Positions 7,248 to 14,138 are shown, numbered from the stretch's first letter. The stretch is 17,463 nt of DNA from SXRF01 sp964624555 (GCA_964624555.1 CAZUXB010000042.1:1-17463), one strand, 5' to 3'. Notes: generated by a model from the letters alone, not told the origin. Made by a program: numbers and translations.

Positions 7248-8420
7248 ATGGGCGATTATAGACATATAACCGAAATAGACGGTGTCAAAAAATCGGATCT
7301 AGGTAAAGCCTTCGGCAAAATCTGCGCTCTGGAAGGTGTGAGGATGAGTGAGCTGTCAAAAACGACATTTATCGAACCAGAAAGTATCACTCTATTTGCC
7401 AGAGGGAAGGTTGTCATAGATGACGACCAGATAAGAGAGCTGGTAACAGCCCTGCATAATTTTATTGAAACTGACCCTGTAAAACGCAAAACAGCAGGTA
7501 TTGCCGATATTATAGCCACAGCCGATAAATATCCAGAACTCCCCGACCCAAACGAGCTTGAGCAAAGAATCATAAGCCAGCCCCTAAAAAAATGCCTTAC
7601 AGCATCAACATTACGCCAAAGCGCAGCAGCAATGTCACCACCTGAAACCAGAGAAGGACAACCCTATGAAAATGCCTACTGGCTGGCGCAGGCCGCAGGT
7701 TATGAATCATTAGGGGATTTTCTGGGACAAAAGCAACCTACAGATAAAGCAAAGGATGTTATTCTACCCGAATCGGAAAAACACTATGAGGTTGAAGAAT
7801 TGGCAATCGCCGTAAAAAAATTAATGAAAGCAAAAGGAATAAAGGTAAAGACCCTGGCCGGAGATTTAGGCCTCTCTCATCATACTCTTAGAAGTGATTT
7901 AGTAGCCAATCATTTTTCTGCCAATACCAGAAGCATAATCCCACAGGCCATGAGCAAATATGGCGACTATGATACTGAGGAAAAAATTATCCGGGCCGCT
8001 GATGAACTTGAGCCCATGCCGAAAGACATGTTAAAATACCGCGCATCAATATGGAAGATGAAAACAATACGCGGCATACGGACCGATGCTATTAATGAAA
8101 AAGACCACGGGGTATCGCATCGATGTTATGAAGAAGCTACATTGCCTGACAGCTATATATCTGAAGCAGCCCTGCGCAAATTTCCGGCAATGTTCGGCTG
8201 CACCAGTAAAACCCCAATGCAGGAATTAATGGAAAAGGCTGCCGTAAATGACGAGGACATGCAGCAATTCCTGCATAAAGGCAACAACAGAAAAACAAGG
8301 CCTACCAGCACTGGTGATGATGAAACGCCAGAAGGGCCTGATTTATTAACAAAAAACCCAGTACAGCGCAGAGAACCCTCAAAAAAAGCGGTTGCCCAAG
8401 CCCCGAATGCAGGAAGATAG
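7248..8420 (+). CDS. Multi-HTH protein A (paralogue of B)
   Basis: No named family is recognised. The 390-residue protein appears to hold several degenerate Xre-like helix-turn-helix units: about 18-72 (ICALEGVRMSELSKTTFIEP...ITLFARGK), 183-240 (AVKKLMKAKGIKVKTLAGDL, then GLSHHTLR) and 264-320 (IWKMKTIRGIRTDAINEKD, then GVSHRCYEE). Residues 75-180 show no clear motif. The last 35 residues are polar and basic, probably disordered (NPVQRREPSKK). Residues 228-354 are identical to residues 221-347 of protein B, while the N-terminal halves are barely alignable. DNA binding is inferred from the HTH pattern; targets are unknown. There is no Shine-Dalgarno sequence before the ATG, only an AT-rich inverted repeat. 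It follows phaC by 89 bp, but a link to PHA regulation is not shown by the sequence. Confidence 0.85.
   Translation: MGDYRHITEIDGVKKSDLGKAFGKICALEGVRMSELSKTTFIEPESITLFARGKVVIDDDQIRELVTALHNFIETDPVKRKTAGIADIIATADKYPELPDPNELEQRIISQPLKKCLTASTLRQSAAAMSPPETREGQPYENAYWLAQAAGYESLGDFLGQKQPTDKAKDVILPESEKHYEVEELAIAVKKLMKAKGIKVKTLAGDLGLSHHTLRSDLVANHFSANTRSIIPQAMSKYGDYDTEEKIIRAADELEPMPKDMLKYRASIWKMKTIRGIRTDAINEKDHGVSHRCYEEATLPDSYISEAALRKFPAMFGCTSKTPMQELMEKAAVNDEDMQQFLHKGNNRKTRPTSTGDDETPEGPDLLTKNPVQRREPSKKAVAQAPNAGR
7928..8309 (+). repeat. 382-bp block identical to 9211-9592 (copy in gene A)
   Basis: Compared base by base by eye, this block shows no difference from the copy 1283 bp downstream. It codes for residues 228-354 of protein A. 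Identity stops abruptly at both edges inside coding sequence and falls to weak homology. That pattern points to recent gene conversion or unequal exchange between older paralogues. Confidence 0.93.
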
Positions 8421-8426
8421 TTAAAA

Positions 8427-8439
8427 TCAGGCGTGGCCA
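8427..8439. repeat. 13-bp copy of the yqgE 3' end behind gene A (duplication scar)
   Basis: TCAGGCGTGGCCA occurs here and at 9700-9712, where it is the real stop codon and last codons of yqgE (minus strand). The preceding bases GAAGATAGTTAAA are shared too, with a one-base indel. The copy ends abruptly and continues into unrelated sequence, as expected for the junction of a tandem duplication. Confidence 0.75.
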
Positions 8440-8498
8440 GTAAAGACAAGCTGATTAGGTAACTATTGCTACACATCTTAGTTGCTTTATGGATTTAT

Positions 8499-8527
8499 TT
8501 AAAGTACATATTATTAATGTAATTTAA
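8499..8527. promoter_or_regulatory. Imperfect AT-rich inverted repeat before HTH gene B (candidate operator)
   Basis: Arms TTAAAGTACAT (8499-8509) and ATGTAATTTAA (8517-8527) pair at 10 of 11 positions around 7 bases. The right arm ends 24 bases before the ATG of gene B, almost the same distance as in gene A, although the sequences differ. It may be an operator; AT-rich DNA gives such pairings by chance, hence the low score. Confidence 0.3.
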
Positions 8528-8551
8528 CCAATTATTGTATTGTAATTCAAT

Positions 8552-9694
8552 ATGCCAAGAAAAAAAACACCAGAAACCACACAAGACCCGGCTTTGGGGC
8601 AATGCTACCAGATCGTGTGCTGGTCGGAAGGGATAACGAGAGCCCAACTGAGTCACGATAGCAAAGTGCCCATTCATCAAATATCCCGATTCTTTAATGG
8701 CAAATCAATAATATCAACAAACAATATATCCAAAATAAGAGAAGAAATAAACAAAAGCTCCCATGTTAAACTGAAAAGTGATGAGGATGTAATAAAATAT
8801 GCAGCAAAGGTAGAAGCCGCTGGCGGGATAAACCACGATAATATATACCATGCCGTTATGGTTCTGGCCACCGAGCGAAGGCTTAGTATAAAGGATGTAG
8901 AAGCACGATCAGAAATTAAATATAAACTGGGAAAATCACACTTCGAAAAAGAATATTACATGGCGAAGCTCCTAGACAAAGATTCCATTAAGGATTTGCT
9001 GGAAGACCCAAAGGTACTGGAGGATAGATACGCCAAGAAAATTAAACCAATTATAAAACCAAAACATGAAGAAGGTGATGAGCTGGTCATAGCCGTAAAA
9101 AAATTAATTAAAGCAAAAGGAATAAAGAATCCAGCTCTAGCAGATGAACTTGGTATTTCTCATTTTACCCTTGATGAATATCTAAAAACCGGGCGCTTCT
9201 CTTCCCCTGTCAGAAGCATAATCCCACAGGCCATGAGCAAATATGGCGACTATGATACTGAGGAAAAAATTATCCGGGCCGCTGATGAACTTGAGCCCAT
9301 GCCGAAAGACATGTTAAAATACCGCGCATCAATATGGAAGATGAAAACAATACGCGGCATACGGACCGATGCTATTAATGAAAAAGACCACGGGGTATCG
9401 CATCGATGTTATGAAGAAGCTACATTGCCTGACAGCTATATATCTGAAGCAGCCCTGCGCAAATTTCCGGCAATGTTCGGCTGCACCAGTAAAACCCCAA
9501 TGCAGGAATTAATGGAAAAGGCTGCCGTAAATGACGAGGACATGCAGCAATTCCTGCATAAAGGCAACAACAGAAAAACAAGGCCTACCAGCGCTGCTGA
9601 TGATGAGGAAATTGATATATTTGCAAGAAAGCCAGTACAACGCAAAGAGCCTGCAAAAAAAGCGGTTACCCCAATCCACTACCAAGGAAGATAG
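8552..9694 (+). CDS. Multi-HTH protein B (paralogue of A)
   Basis: The family is not recognised. The 380 residues read as a string of up to four Xre-like HTH units: about 15-66 (IVCWSEGITRAQLSHDSKVP, then IHQISRFFNGK), 97-150 (ERRLSIKDVEARSEIKY), 176-233 (KKLIKAKGIKNPALADELGI, then SHFTLDEYLKTG) and 257-313 (in the part identical to protein A). A basic N-terminus (MPRKKTPE) and a polar basic tail (PVQRKEPAKKAV) flank them. The third unit aligns with A without the near-identity of the block behind it, and the first two have no clear match in A. No Shine-Dalgarno sequence precedes the ATG. The 3' end is 5 bp from the convergent end of yqgE; because A carries a scrap of yqgE, B sits at the ancestral right border. 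A role as DNA-binding regulator is inferred. Confidence 0.85.
   Translation: MPRKKTPETTQDPALGQCYQIVCWSEGITRAQLSHDSKVPIHQISRFFNGKSIISTNNISKIREEINKSSHVKLKSDEDVIKYAAKVEAAGGINHDNIYHAVMVLATERRLSIKDVEARSEIKYKLGKSHFEKEYYMAKLLDKDSIKDLLEDPKVLEDRYAKKIKPIIKPKHEEGDELVIAVKKLIKAKGIKNPALADELGISHFTLDEYLKTGRFSSPVRSIIPQAMSKYGDYDTEEKIIRAADELEPMPKDMLKYRASIWKMKTIRGIRTDAINEKDHGVSHRCYEEATLPDSYISEAALRKFPAMFGCTSKTPMQELMEKAAVNDEDMQQFLHKGNNRKTRPTSAADDEEIDIFARKPVQRKEPAKKAVTPIHYQGR
9211..9592 (+). repeat. 382-bp block identical to 7928-8309 (copy in gene B)
   Basis: Second copy of the identical block, coding for residues 221-347 of protein B. Just upstream, the two genes are already different in many positions except for a stretch of about 36 bases (GCCGTAAAAAAATTAAT onward) with one mismatch. 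Downstream of the block they diverge within four bases. Confidence 0.93.
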
Positions 9695-9699
9695 TTAAA

Positions 9700-10335
9700 T
9701 CAGGCGTGGCCAACTGCGGCAGAGAAATGCCCCACGTCAAAGCCAAGAGAGGCAATCGCCAACGACCACTTCATTTCATTATCAGTGTCAAAGATGAGCT
9801 GCTTGGTAGCAGAAACAACAATCCAACTGCCACTTTCCATTTCCGCTTCCAGCTGGCCAGCAGTCCACCCGGCATAACCCAAGGCCAGAAGCCCCTGTTT
9901 CGGGCCAATACCTTTTGCCATAGCCTGCAACATTTCACTATTTGAAGTAACCGCCATACCATCATTCTGATAAATAGTGCCATTTGCAGTAATTTCATCG
10001 CTATGAATAATAAACCCGCGATTACCCTCCACCGGGCCACCGAAATGGATAGGCAAGCTACAGCCCACAGCATTTTCAATATTCAACTGCTCCATTATGT
10101 CATCCATCCCGACATTATCGATAGGATAATTAACCGTGATACCCATTGCCCCATTTTCATTATGCGAACACATATAGATGACAGCGCGGGTGAAACAAGT
10201 ATCCTGCAATGAAGGGGACGCTACCAGAAGCTTGCCAGCAAGGGAGTCTACGCAACGGCCAGTGCTATAACCAACAGCAGAGGCGATATCTGTCTGCCGG
10301 GGGGTTGGTTTCAATATCATCACGTTCTTTATCAT
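9700..10335 (-). CDS. yqgE: YqgE/AlgH family protein (UPF0301, DUF179)
   Basis: The 211-residue protein carries the family hallmarks: SLAGKLLVASPSLQD, FTRAVIYMCSHNENGAMGIT, LPIHFGGPVEGNRGFIIHS, LLALGYAGWTAGQLEAEM and FDTDNEMKWSLAIASLGFD. The molecular function of the family is not established; in Pseudomonas, AlgH has been connected with alginate regulation. It is soluble and has no signal peptide. The N-terminus has about 30 residues before the conserved SLAGKLL, longer than usual, so translation may start at the second Met (residue 6) or later; no good ribosome binding site decides. It lies 42 bp after ygfZ on the same strand, and the two are likely one transcript. Its last codons are duplicated as a 13-bp scrap behind gene A. 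Confidence 0.95.
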   Translation of the reverse strand: MIKNVMILKPTPRQTDIASAVGYSTGRCVDSLAGKLLVASPSLQDTCFTRAVIYMCSHNENGAMGITVNYPIDNVGMDDIMEQLNIENAVGCSLPIHFGGPVEGNRGFIIHSDEITANGTIYQNDGMAVTSNSEMLQAMAKGIGPKQGLLALGYAGWTAGQLEAEMESGSWIVVSATKQLIFDTDNEMKWSLAIASLGFDVGHFSAAVGHA

Positions 10336-10377
10336 AGCTTAAATATAATCTATTTTTGGAAAATGAAAAGGGGATAG

Positions 10378-11322
10378 TTATATTTTTTTCAACCATTCCG
10401 CAGGTGAAACAGTAATTTTAATTCCCCCGCAGGAAAAGCCTGTAGCATTATTTTGAGCGGCTTCGTATTCTTCGTTATTTATAATGGCAATGCCGTTTCC
10501 ACCAAGCGAACTGCGCATTTCACCAATAGTTTTTTCGCCTGCCTCTATTTTTGTACCAATAACTGGCAGCGACTGCGAAGCACTGACTTTATAAAAGCCT
10601 TTACGAACCTGCCCGCGGAACTTGCTGCGGGCGGTAACTTCCTGCCCAACATAACAACCCTTGCCAAAATCCACCCCGTGCAGTTCTTCAAACCCGCATT
10701 CCAGCAATAACGACCTATCCACTATCATATCCAAAGTATCAGGCACGCCGAGAGATAAGCGGAATTTTTCATATTCACTTTCATTATTTACGTCATTGCG
10801 AAATAAGCGTGGCAATGCAACATTCTGGTACTGGATTGCCACGTCGGCTTCGCCTCCTCGCAATGACGAATCATCACTTCTTACAATCGCCCTATAACCC
10901 AGCTCATGCAGGCGCGGGTCGGGGTATATTTTATGATCTTTGTCATGCCAGCTAAAGCTGGCATCCAGTTTTTCTTCACTCTGGATACCAGCCTGCGCTG
11001 GTATGACAGAATCCCATAGGACAGCCACTTTATATTCACTCTCCAGCGCAAGTTCCACTTTGGAACGCAACCTGTAGATTTTGAGTTTAGCAAGCAGGTC
11101 GGTGGCGCGCTGCGCACTGACATCGATATATATTTTCCCATCATAAGGCACCAGGAAAAAATCATGCTGGAATTTGCCCTGCGGCGATAAAAGCGCAGCG
11201 TATATTGCCTGCCCTTTTGCCAGCAGATTGGCGTCATTACTGATAAGCCCTTGTAAAAAAGGGATTGTTTCCTCACCGCTTAAACTAAGTACGGCTCTTT
11301 TGGGCAAAAATGCGCTGGGCAT
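10378..11322 (-). CDS. ygfZ: Folate-binding YgfZ/IbaG-type iron-sulfur maturation protein with two repeat insertions
   Basis: YgfZ is a tetrahydrofolate-binding GcvT-like protein that helps maintain certain iron-sulfur enzymes such as MiaB. The signature KGCYVGQEVTAR (Cys223), the N-terminal LSLSGEETIPFLQGLISND, the SPQGKF turn and the LGVPD element all fit. Two peptides do not belong to the family: residues about 105-127 (SVIPAQAGIQ...SWHDK) and about 152-178 (SSLRGGEADVAIQ...LFRNDV). Both are translations of dispersed palindromic DNA elements inserted in frame, flanking the PDPRLHELGYRA segment. The reading frame and the signature motif are intact, so the protein is probably still functional with two extra loops. 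The gene is divergent from ribBX and is followed by yqgE. At 314 residues it is longer than many alphaproteobacterial homologues, in keeping with the insertions. Confidence 0.93.
   Translation of the reverse strand: MPSAFLPKRAVLSLSGEETIPFLQGLISNDANLLAKGQAIYAALLSPQGKFQHDFFLVPYDGKIYIDVSAQRATDLLAKLKIYRLRSKVELALESEYKVAVLWDSVIPAQAGIQSEEKLDASFSWHDKDHKIYPDPRLHELGYRAIVRSDDSSLRGGEADVAIQYQNVALPRLFRNDVNNESEYEKFRLSLGVPDTLDMIVDRSLLLECGFEELHGVDFGKGCYVGQEVTARSKFRGQVRKGFYKVSASQSLPVIGTKIEAGEKTIGEMRSSLGGNGIAIINNEEYEAAQNNATGFSCGGIKITVSPAEWLKKI
10791..10868. repeat. Palindromic dispersed element 2 inserted in ygfZ
   Basis: Outer arms CGTCATTGCGA (10791-10801) and TCGCAATGACG (10858-10868) and inner arms CGTGGCAAT (10808-10816) and ATTGCCACG (10835-10843) are exact reverse complements. 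This is the known type of dispersed repeat with CGTCATTGCGAGGAGGCGAAGC. The left arm has only 6 bases between outer and inner parts while the right has 14, so the left arm has lost about 8 bases. The 78-bp element is a multiple of three and keeps the frame of ygfZ. Confidence 0.88.
10942..11007. repeat. Palindromic dispersed element 1 inserted in ygfZ
   Basis: Two 27-bp arms (10942-10968 and 10981-11007) are inverted copies with five mismatches, four of them in or at the inner hairpin loop region, separated by 12 bases. Each arm is itself a hairpin: ATGCCAGC-TAAA-GCTGGCAT and ATACCAGC-CTGC-GCTGGTAT. The stem changes are compensated (G/C versus A/T pairs on both sides). The 66-bp element keeps the ygfZ frame and encodes a peptide with VIPAQAGIQ. 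Confidence 0.9.
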
Positions 11323-11402
11323 AGGGCTTATATTTTAGTTGGTAACTGTATTGAACCTATTGTATATAGTGGGCTTTCAATTAGTTTTCAATAGAGCCGG
11401 AA

Positions 11403-12509
11403 ATGCCGTATTCACAACACTTATCACCTATAGAGGATATCATCGCCGATGCGCGCGATGGCAAAATGTTTATCCTCATCGATGATGAGAACCGGGAAAA
11501 TGAGGGCGATTTGGTAATCCCTGCCCAGTTCGCAACCCCGGCGGCGATAAACTTCATGGCCAAGCACGGGCGCGGGCTAATATGTTTGTCCATGACCCAT
11601 GAACGGGTGGAGAGCTTGGGTTTGAATCTGATGTCGCGCGATAATAAATCCAGACACCAGACAGCGTTCACCGTTTCCATCGAAGCACGCGAAGGTGTTA
11701 CCACCGGAATTTCCGCCGCCGACCGCGCGCACACGATTCAGGTGGCCATCGACCCCTCGAGACATTCTGCTGACATTGCCACGCCGGGACATGTGTTCCC
11801 CCTCGTCGCACGTGACGGCGGCGTGCTGGTGCGCGCAGGACACACCGAAGCAGCGGTGGATATTTCCCGCCTCGCGGGACTCAACCCATCAGGTGTCATT
11901 TGTGAGATCATGAATGATGATGGCACCATGGCGCGCCTGCCTGACCTCATCGAATTTGCCAAACAGCATGAATTAAAAATTGCAACCATCGCTGATTTGA
12001 TTTCCTACCGCCGCCGCAGCGAAAAACTGGTGAAGCGCATTATCGAAAGTGATTTTGTAAGCCAGTTCGGCGGCGATTTCAAAATGGTTATCTATAGTTC
12101 TACCACTGAATATTCCGAGCATATCGCCCTCATAAAAGGCAAGATAGACAGCAGCAAACCAACATTGGTGCGCATGCACGCACTTAATTTATTGCAGGAC
12201 ATGCTCGGTGACGCCAGCCCTTCTACCGCGAGCCATTTGCAGCCAGCAATGGAGCAGATCGCTAAAAACGGTAGTGGTGTTGTCGTACTAATCCGCGAGC
12301 CGATACGCACGGCGGTGTCTGATAGGCTACGCCTGCGCCTCGGCGAAGCACCGCATTCACCGATGGATTTGCGCGATTATGGCATCGGCGCGCAAATACT
12401 TTTAGACCTTGGAGTCAAAGATATGCTACTGCTTACCAATTCCAAACGTTCCATCATCGGCTTGGAAGGGTACGGCCTTACCATAAAAGGCTATCAGGGT
12501 TTAGAATGA
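11403..12509 (+). CDS. ribBX: 3,4-dihydroxy-2-butanone-4-phosphate synthase fused to inactive GTP-cyclohydrolase-II-like domain (RibBX)
   Basis: Residues 1-203 form RibB, which converts ribulose 5-phosphate into 3,4-dihydroxy-2-butanone 4-phosphate and formate for riboflavin synthesis. DDENRENEGDL (27-37), RHQTAFTVSIEA, GVTTGISAADRAHTI and TPGHVFPLVA, RAGHTEAAVDIS are all conserved. Residues about 205-368 resemble RibA: MDLRDYGIGAQIL and IIGLEGYGLTI remain. The zinc-binding Cys cluster expected after VRMH (257-260) is absent (LNLLQDMLGDASPSTAS), and the catalytic RQEGRGIG element reads REPIRTAVS. The second half cannot be a normal GTP cyclohydrolase II, so a separate RibA must exist elsewhere. 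This is the RibBX arrangement known from alphaproteobacteria. Only 80 bp separate it from divergent ygfZ, with no FMN riboswitch. A weak promoter candidate is TTGGTA (11339) with TATATA (11363). It is the first gene of the plus-strand cluster. Confidence 0.94.
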   Translation: MPYSQHLSPIEDIIADARDGKMFILIDDENRENEGDLVIPAQFATPAAINFMAKHGRGLICLSMTHERVESLGLNLMSRDNKSRHQTAFTVSIEAREGVTTGISAADRAHTIQVAIDPSRHSADIATPGHVFPLVARDGGVLVRAGHTEAAVDISRLAGLNPSGVICEIMNDDGTMARLPDLIEFAKQHELKIATIADLISYRRRSEKLVKRIIESDFVSQFGGDFKMVIYSSTTEYSEHIALIKGKIDSSKPTLVRMHALNLLQDMLGDASPSTASHLQPAMEQIAKNGSGVVVLIREPIRTAVSDRLRLRLGEAPHSPMDLRDYGIGAQILLDLGVKDMLLLTNSKRSIIGLEGYGLTIKGYQGLE

Positions 12510-13615
12510 ATAAATATCCCGATAAGTTGAATCAATTCAAAGCCGATAAGATTAAATATTATACTGCGATAAAAGATAAAGGTTTCTGGCGATATTCGCT
12601 TAAGTACAGTTTTATAATTACTGTGATAATAGAAATCATTTCGTTCATCTATTTTGGCTCACCAAAGCTTTTACCGCTGTTTTTCTATATTTATCTTCCC
12701 GTTTTCCTTTTGGTAGCACTGACATGGTTATTTGTCTTAACCAGATTGGATTTTTACAAAACCTATCCGGGAAAACCCATACCATGGCAAATGGCTATCA
12801 TCACTTTCGCACAAATATTTATCTGGATAGCCATAGTTTTAATGGCATTATTTTTTCCAAAACAATTTGAAGAATTAAAACGAAAAAAAACCAGCTATGA
12901 AAATGATAAAACCATAGAAAAATTTGACCTTCTATATTCATTAGAGCCTGTTGAAAACAAACTCCAGTTTTCTGATGGTTCCATCACATTAACGGCCCCA
13001 AAAGCATATCTGCTACTTAAAAATTACCATAAGGAAGAAGGAGTTTTTTCTGAAAGGCTTGCCACCAGCAAAATCCATTTAGCCGCGCAGTTACCCGACC
13101 TCGAACCATGGAAGCTTACGAAAAACGCGCTCGAATATTTACAGGAACGAGAGCACAACCTAAAACTCGACCACGAATCAGAATCTGCAGTATATGAAAT
13201 TTTAAGAGAAGATAGTAATTTCGTCAGCATTAACCTGATTGATGGTTTTTCAGCTACGAGTGATGATATCGCAAGTGCAGAAAAAAGCATGCTTGCAGAT
13301 ATGGCCGAGTCTCAAAACAAAGTAACATCAGAATATAAATATGGATTATATTTAAGAACCACCAAGACTCGCTTCCGCACAATAATAAATGGACAGCATG
13401 CATTTACTTACAAAGAAGTGGGATTAGCAACTCCCGTTGGAGATGGCTATCCGCCCTCCATGAAATTTGCCTGCGACTCCGTTTGCACTATAATCGGCAA
13501 TTACAAAAAAAATATAGATATATCAGTTAGTTTTAATGCTTCTCACCTTGAAAATTGGCAAGATATATGGAAAAAAGCCAATTCCAAAGTTGATACTATG
13601 ATAAAATGGGACTAA
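12506..13615 (+). CDS. Unknown membrane protein with three TM segments, inside the riboflavin cluster
   Basis: I do not recognise a family. Of 369 residues, the first 120 hold three hydrophobic segments (about 33-50, 55-79 and 95-117), with Lys-rich ends before and after. Residues 120-369 are hydrophilic, with no repeats or known motif, and may form a globular domain; three TMs and the positive-inside pattern leave its side uncertain. Two Cys (FACDSVCTIIG) sit close together near residue 325, which could form a disulfide if the domain is periplasmic. The ATG overlaps the ribBX stop codon (ATGA), so translation is coupled. ribH starts 32 bp behind. Codon and base use are more AT-rich than in ribBX or ribH, suggesting later insertion into the operon. 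A link to flavin transport or sensing would be speculation from position only. Confidence 0.85.
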   Translation: MNKYPDKLNQFKADKIKYYTAIKDKGFWRYSLKYSFIITVIIEIISFIYFGSPKLLPLFFYIYLPVFLLVALTWLFVLTRLDFYKTYPGKPIPWQMAIITFAQIFIWIAIVLMALFFPKQFEELKRKKTSYENDKTIEKFDLLYSLEPVENKLQFSDGSITLTAPKAYLLLKNYHKEEGVFSERLATSKIHLAAQLPDLEPWKLTKNALEYLQEREHNLKLDHESESAVYEILREDSNFVSINLIDGFSATSDDIASAEKSMLADMAESQNKVTSEYKYGLYLRTTKTRFRTIINGQHAFTYKEVGLATPVGDGYPPSMKFACDSVCTIIGNYKKNIDISVSFNASHLENWQDIWKKANSKVDTMIKWD

Positions 13616-13647
13616 ACAATTCCCAAACAACAAATTTACAGGCTCAC

Positions 13648-14079
13648 ATGACCCAACCCCACATATTAATAGTAGCGGCCAATTTTTACCAGGAAGTAAC
13701 CGGAGAACTGCTCACCGGCGCGCGCGCGGCGCTTAAAAAAGTCGGTGCGACATTCGATGAGATAATAGTGCCCGGCGCGTTTGAAATTCCGGCAGCGATA
13801 AATTTTGCTATTCAAAGCAAAAAATATGCGGGCTATGTGGCGCTTGGCTGCGTCATCCGCGGTGAAACTACGCATTATGATTATGTCTGCGGCGAGTCAG
13901 CGCGTGGATTGATGGACCTTGAAATACAAAAAAACGCCTGCATCGGTTACGGCATTCTCACCGTAGAGAATATGGAGCAGGCGATGGTGCGCGCAAAAGT
14001 TTCGCAGGGCAATAAAGGCCGCGATGCCGTAGAAGCAGCTTTAAAACTCATTGAAATCAAAAAACTATTTAACCATTGA
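13648..14079 (+). CDS. ribH: 6,7-dimethyl-8-ribityllumazine synthase
   Basis: RibH condenses 3,4-dihydroxy-2-butanone 4-phosphate (made by the RibB part of RibBX) with 5-amino-6-ribitylaminouracil to give lumazine, the penultimate step of riboflavin synthesis. It usually assembles as pentamers or 60-mer shells. The 143 residues contain HILIVAANFY, PGAFEIPAAI (42-51), GCVIRGETTHYDYV with catalytic His76, GILTVEN (102-108) and NKGRDAVEAAL. An in-frame ATG at 13606 overlaps the membrane protein gene and lacks a ribosome binding site. The ATG at 13648 has CAGG five to six bases before it and gives the usual family N-terminus, so I choose it. Upstream and downstream genes are on the same strand. 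Confidence 0.96.
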   Translation: MTQPHILIVAANFYQEVTGELLTGARAALKKVGATFDEIIVPGAFEIPAAINFAIQSKKYAGYVALGCVIRGETTHYDYVCGESARGLMDLEIQKNACIGYGILTVENMEQAMVRAKVSQGNKGRDAVEAALKLIEIKKLFNH

Positions 14080-14138
14080 TATACTGCATCATTTTTGGTA
14101 CAACAATCTGTGCATGGGTTTATAAAAAAGACACAAAA

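Noticed and set aside
7248..9712. The A/B duplication as an insertion sequence or prophage fragment
   Set aside because: No transposase, integrase, terminal inverted repeats or target-site duplications; the yqgE scrap is explained by plain tandem duplication.
11323..11402. FMN riboswitch before ribBX
   Set aside because: Only 80 bases are available and none of the conserved RFN-element segments is visible.
13606..13647. Longer ribH start at 13606 overlapping the membrane protein gene
   Set aside because: No ribosome binding site and 14 extra residues foreign to the family; the ATG at 13648 is better supported.
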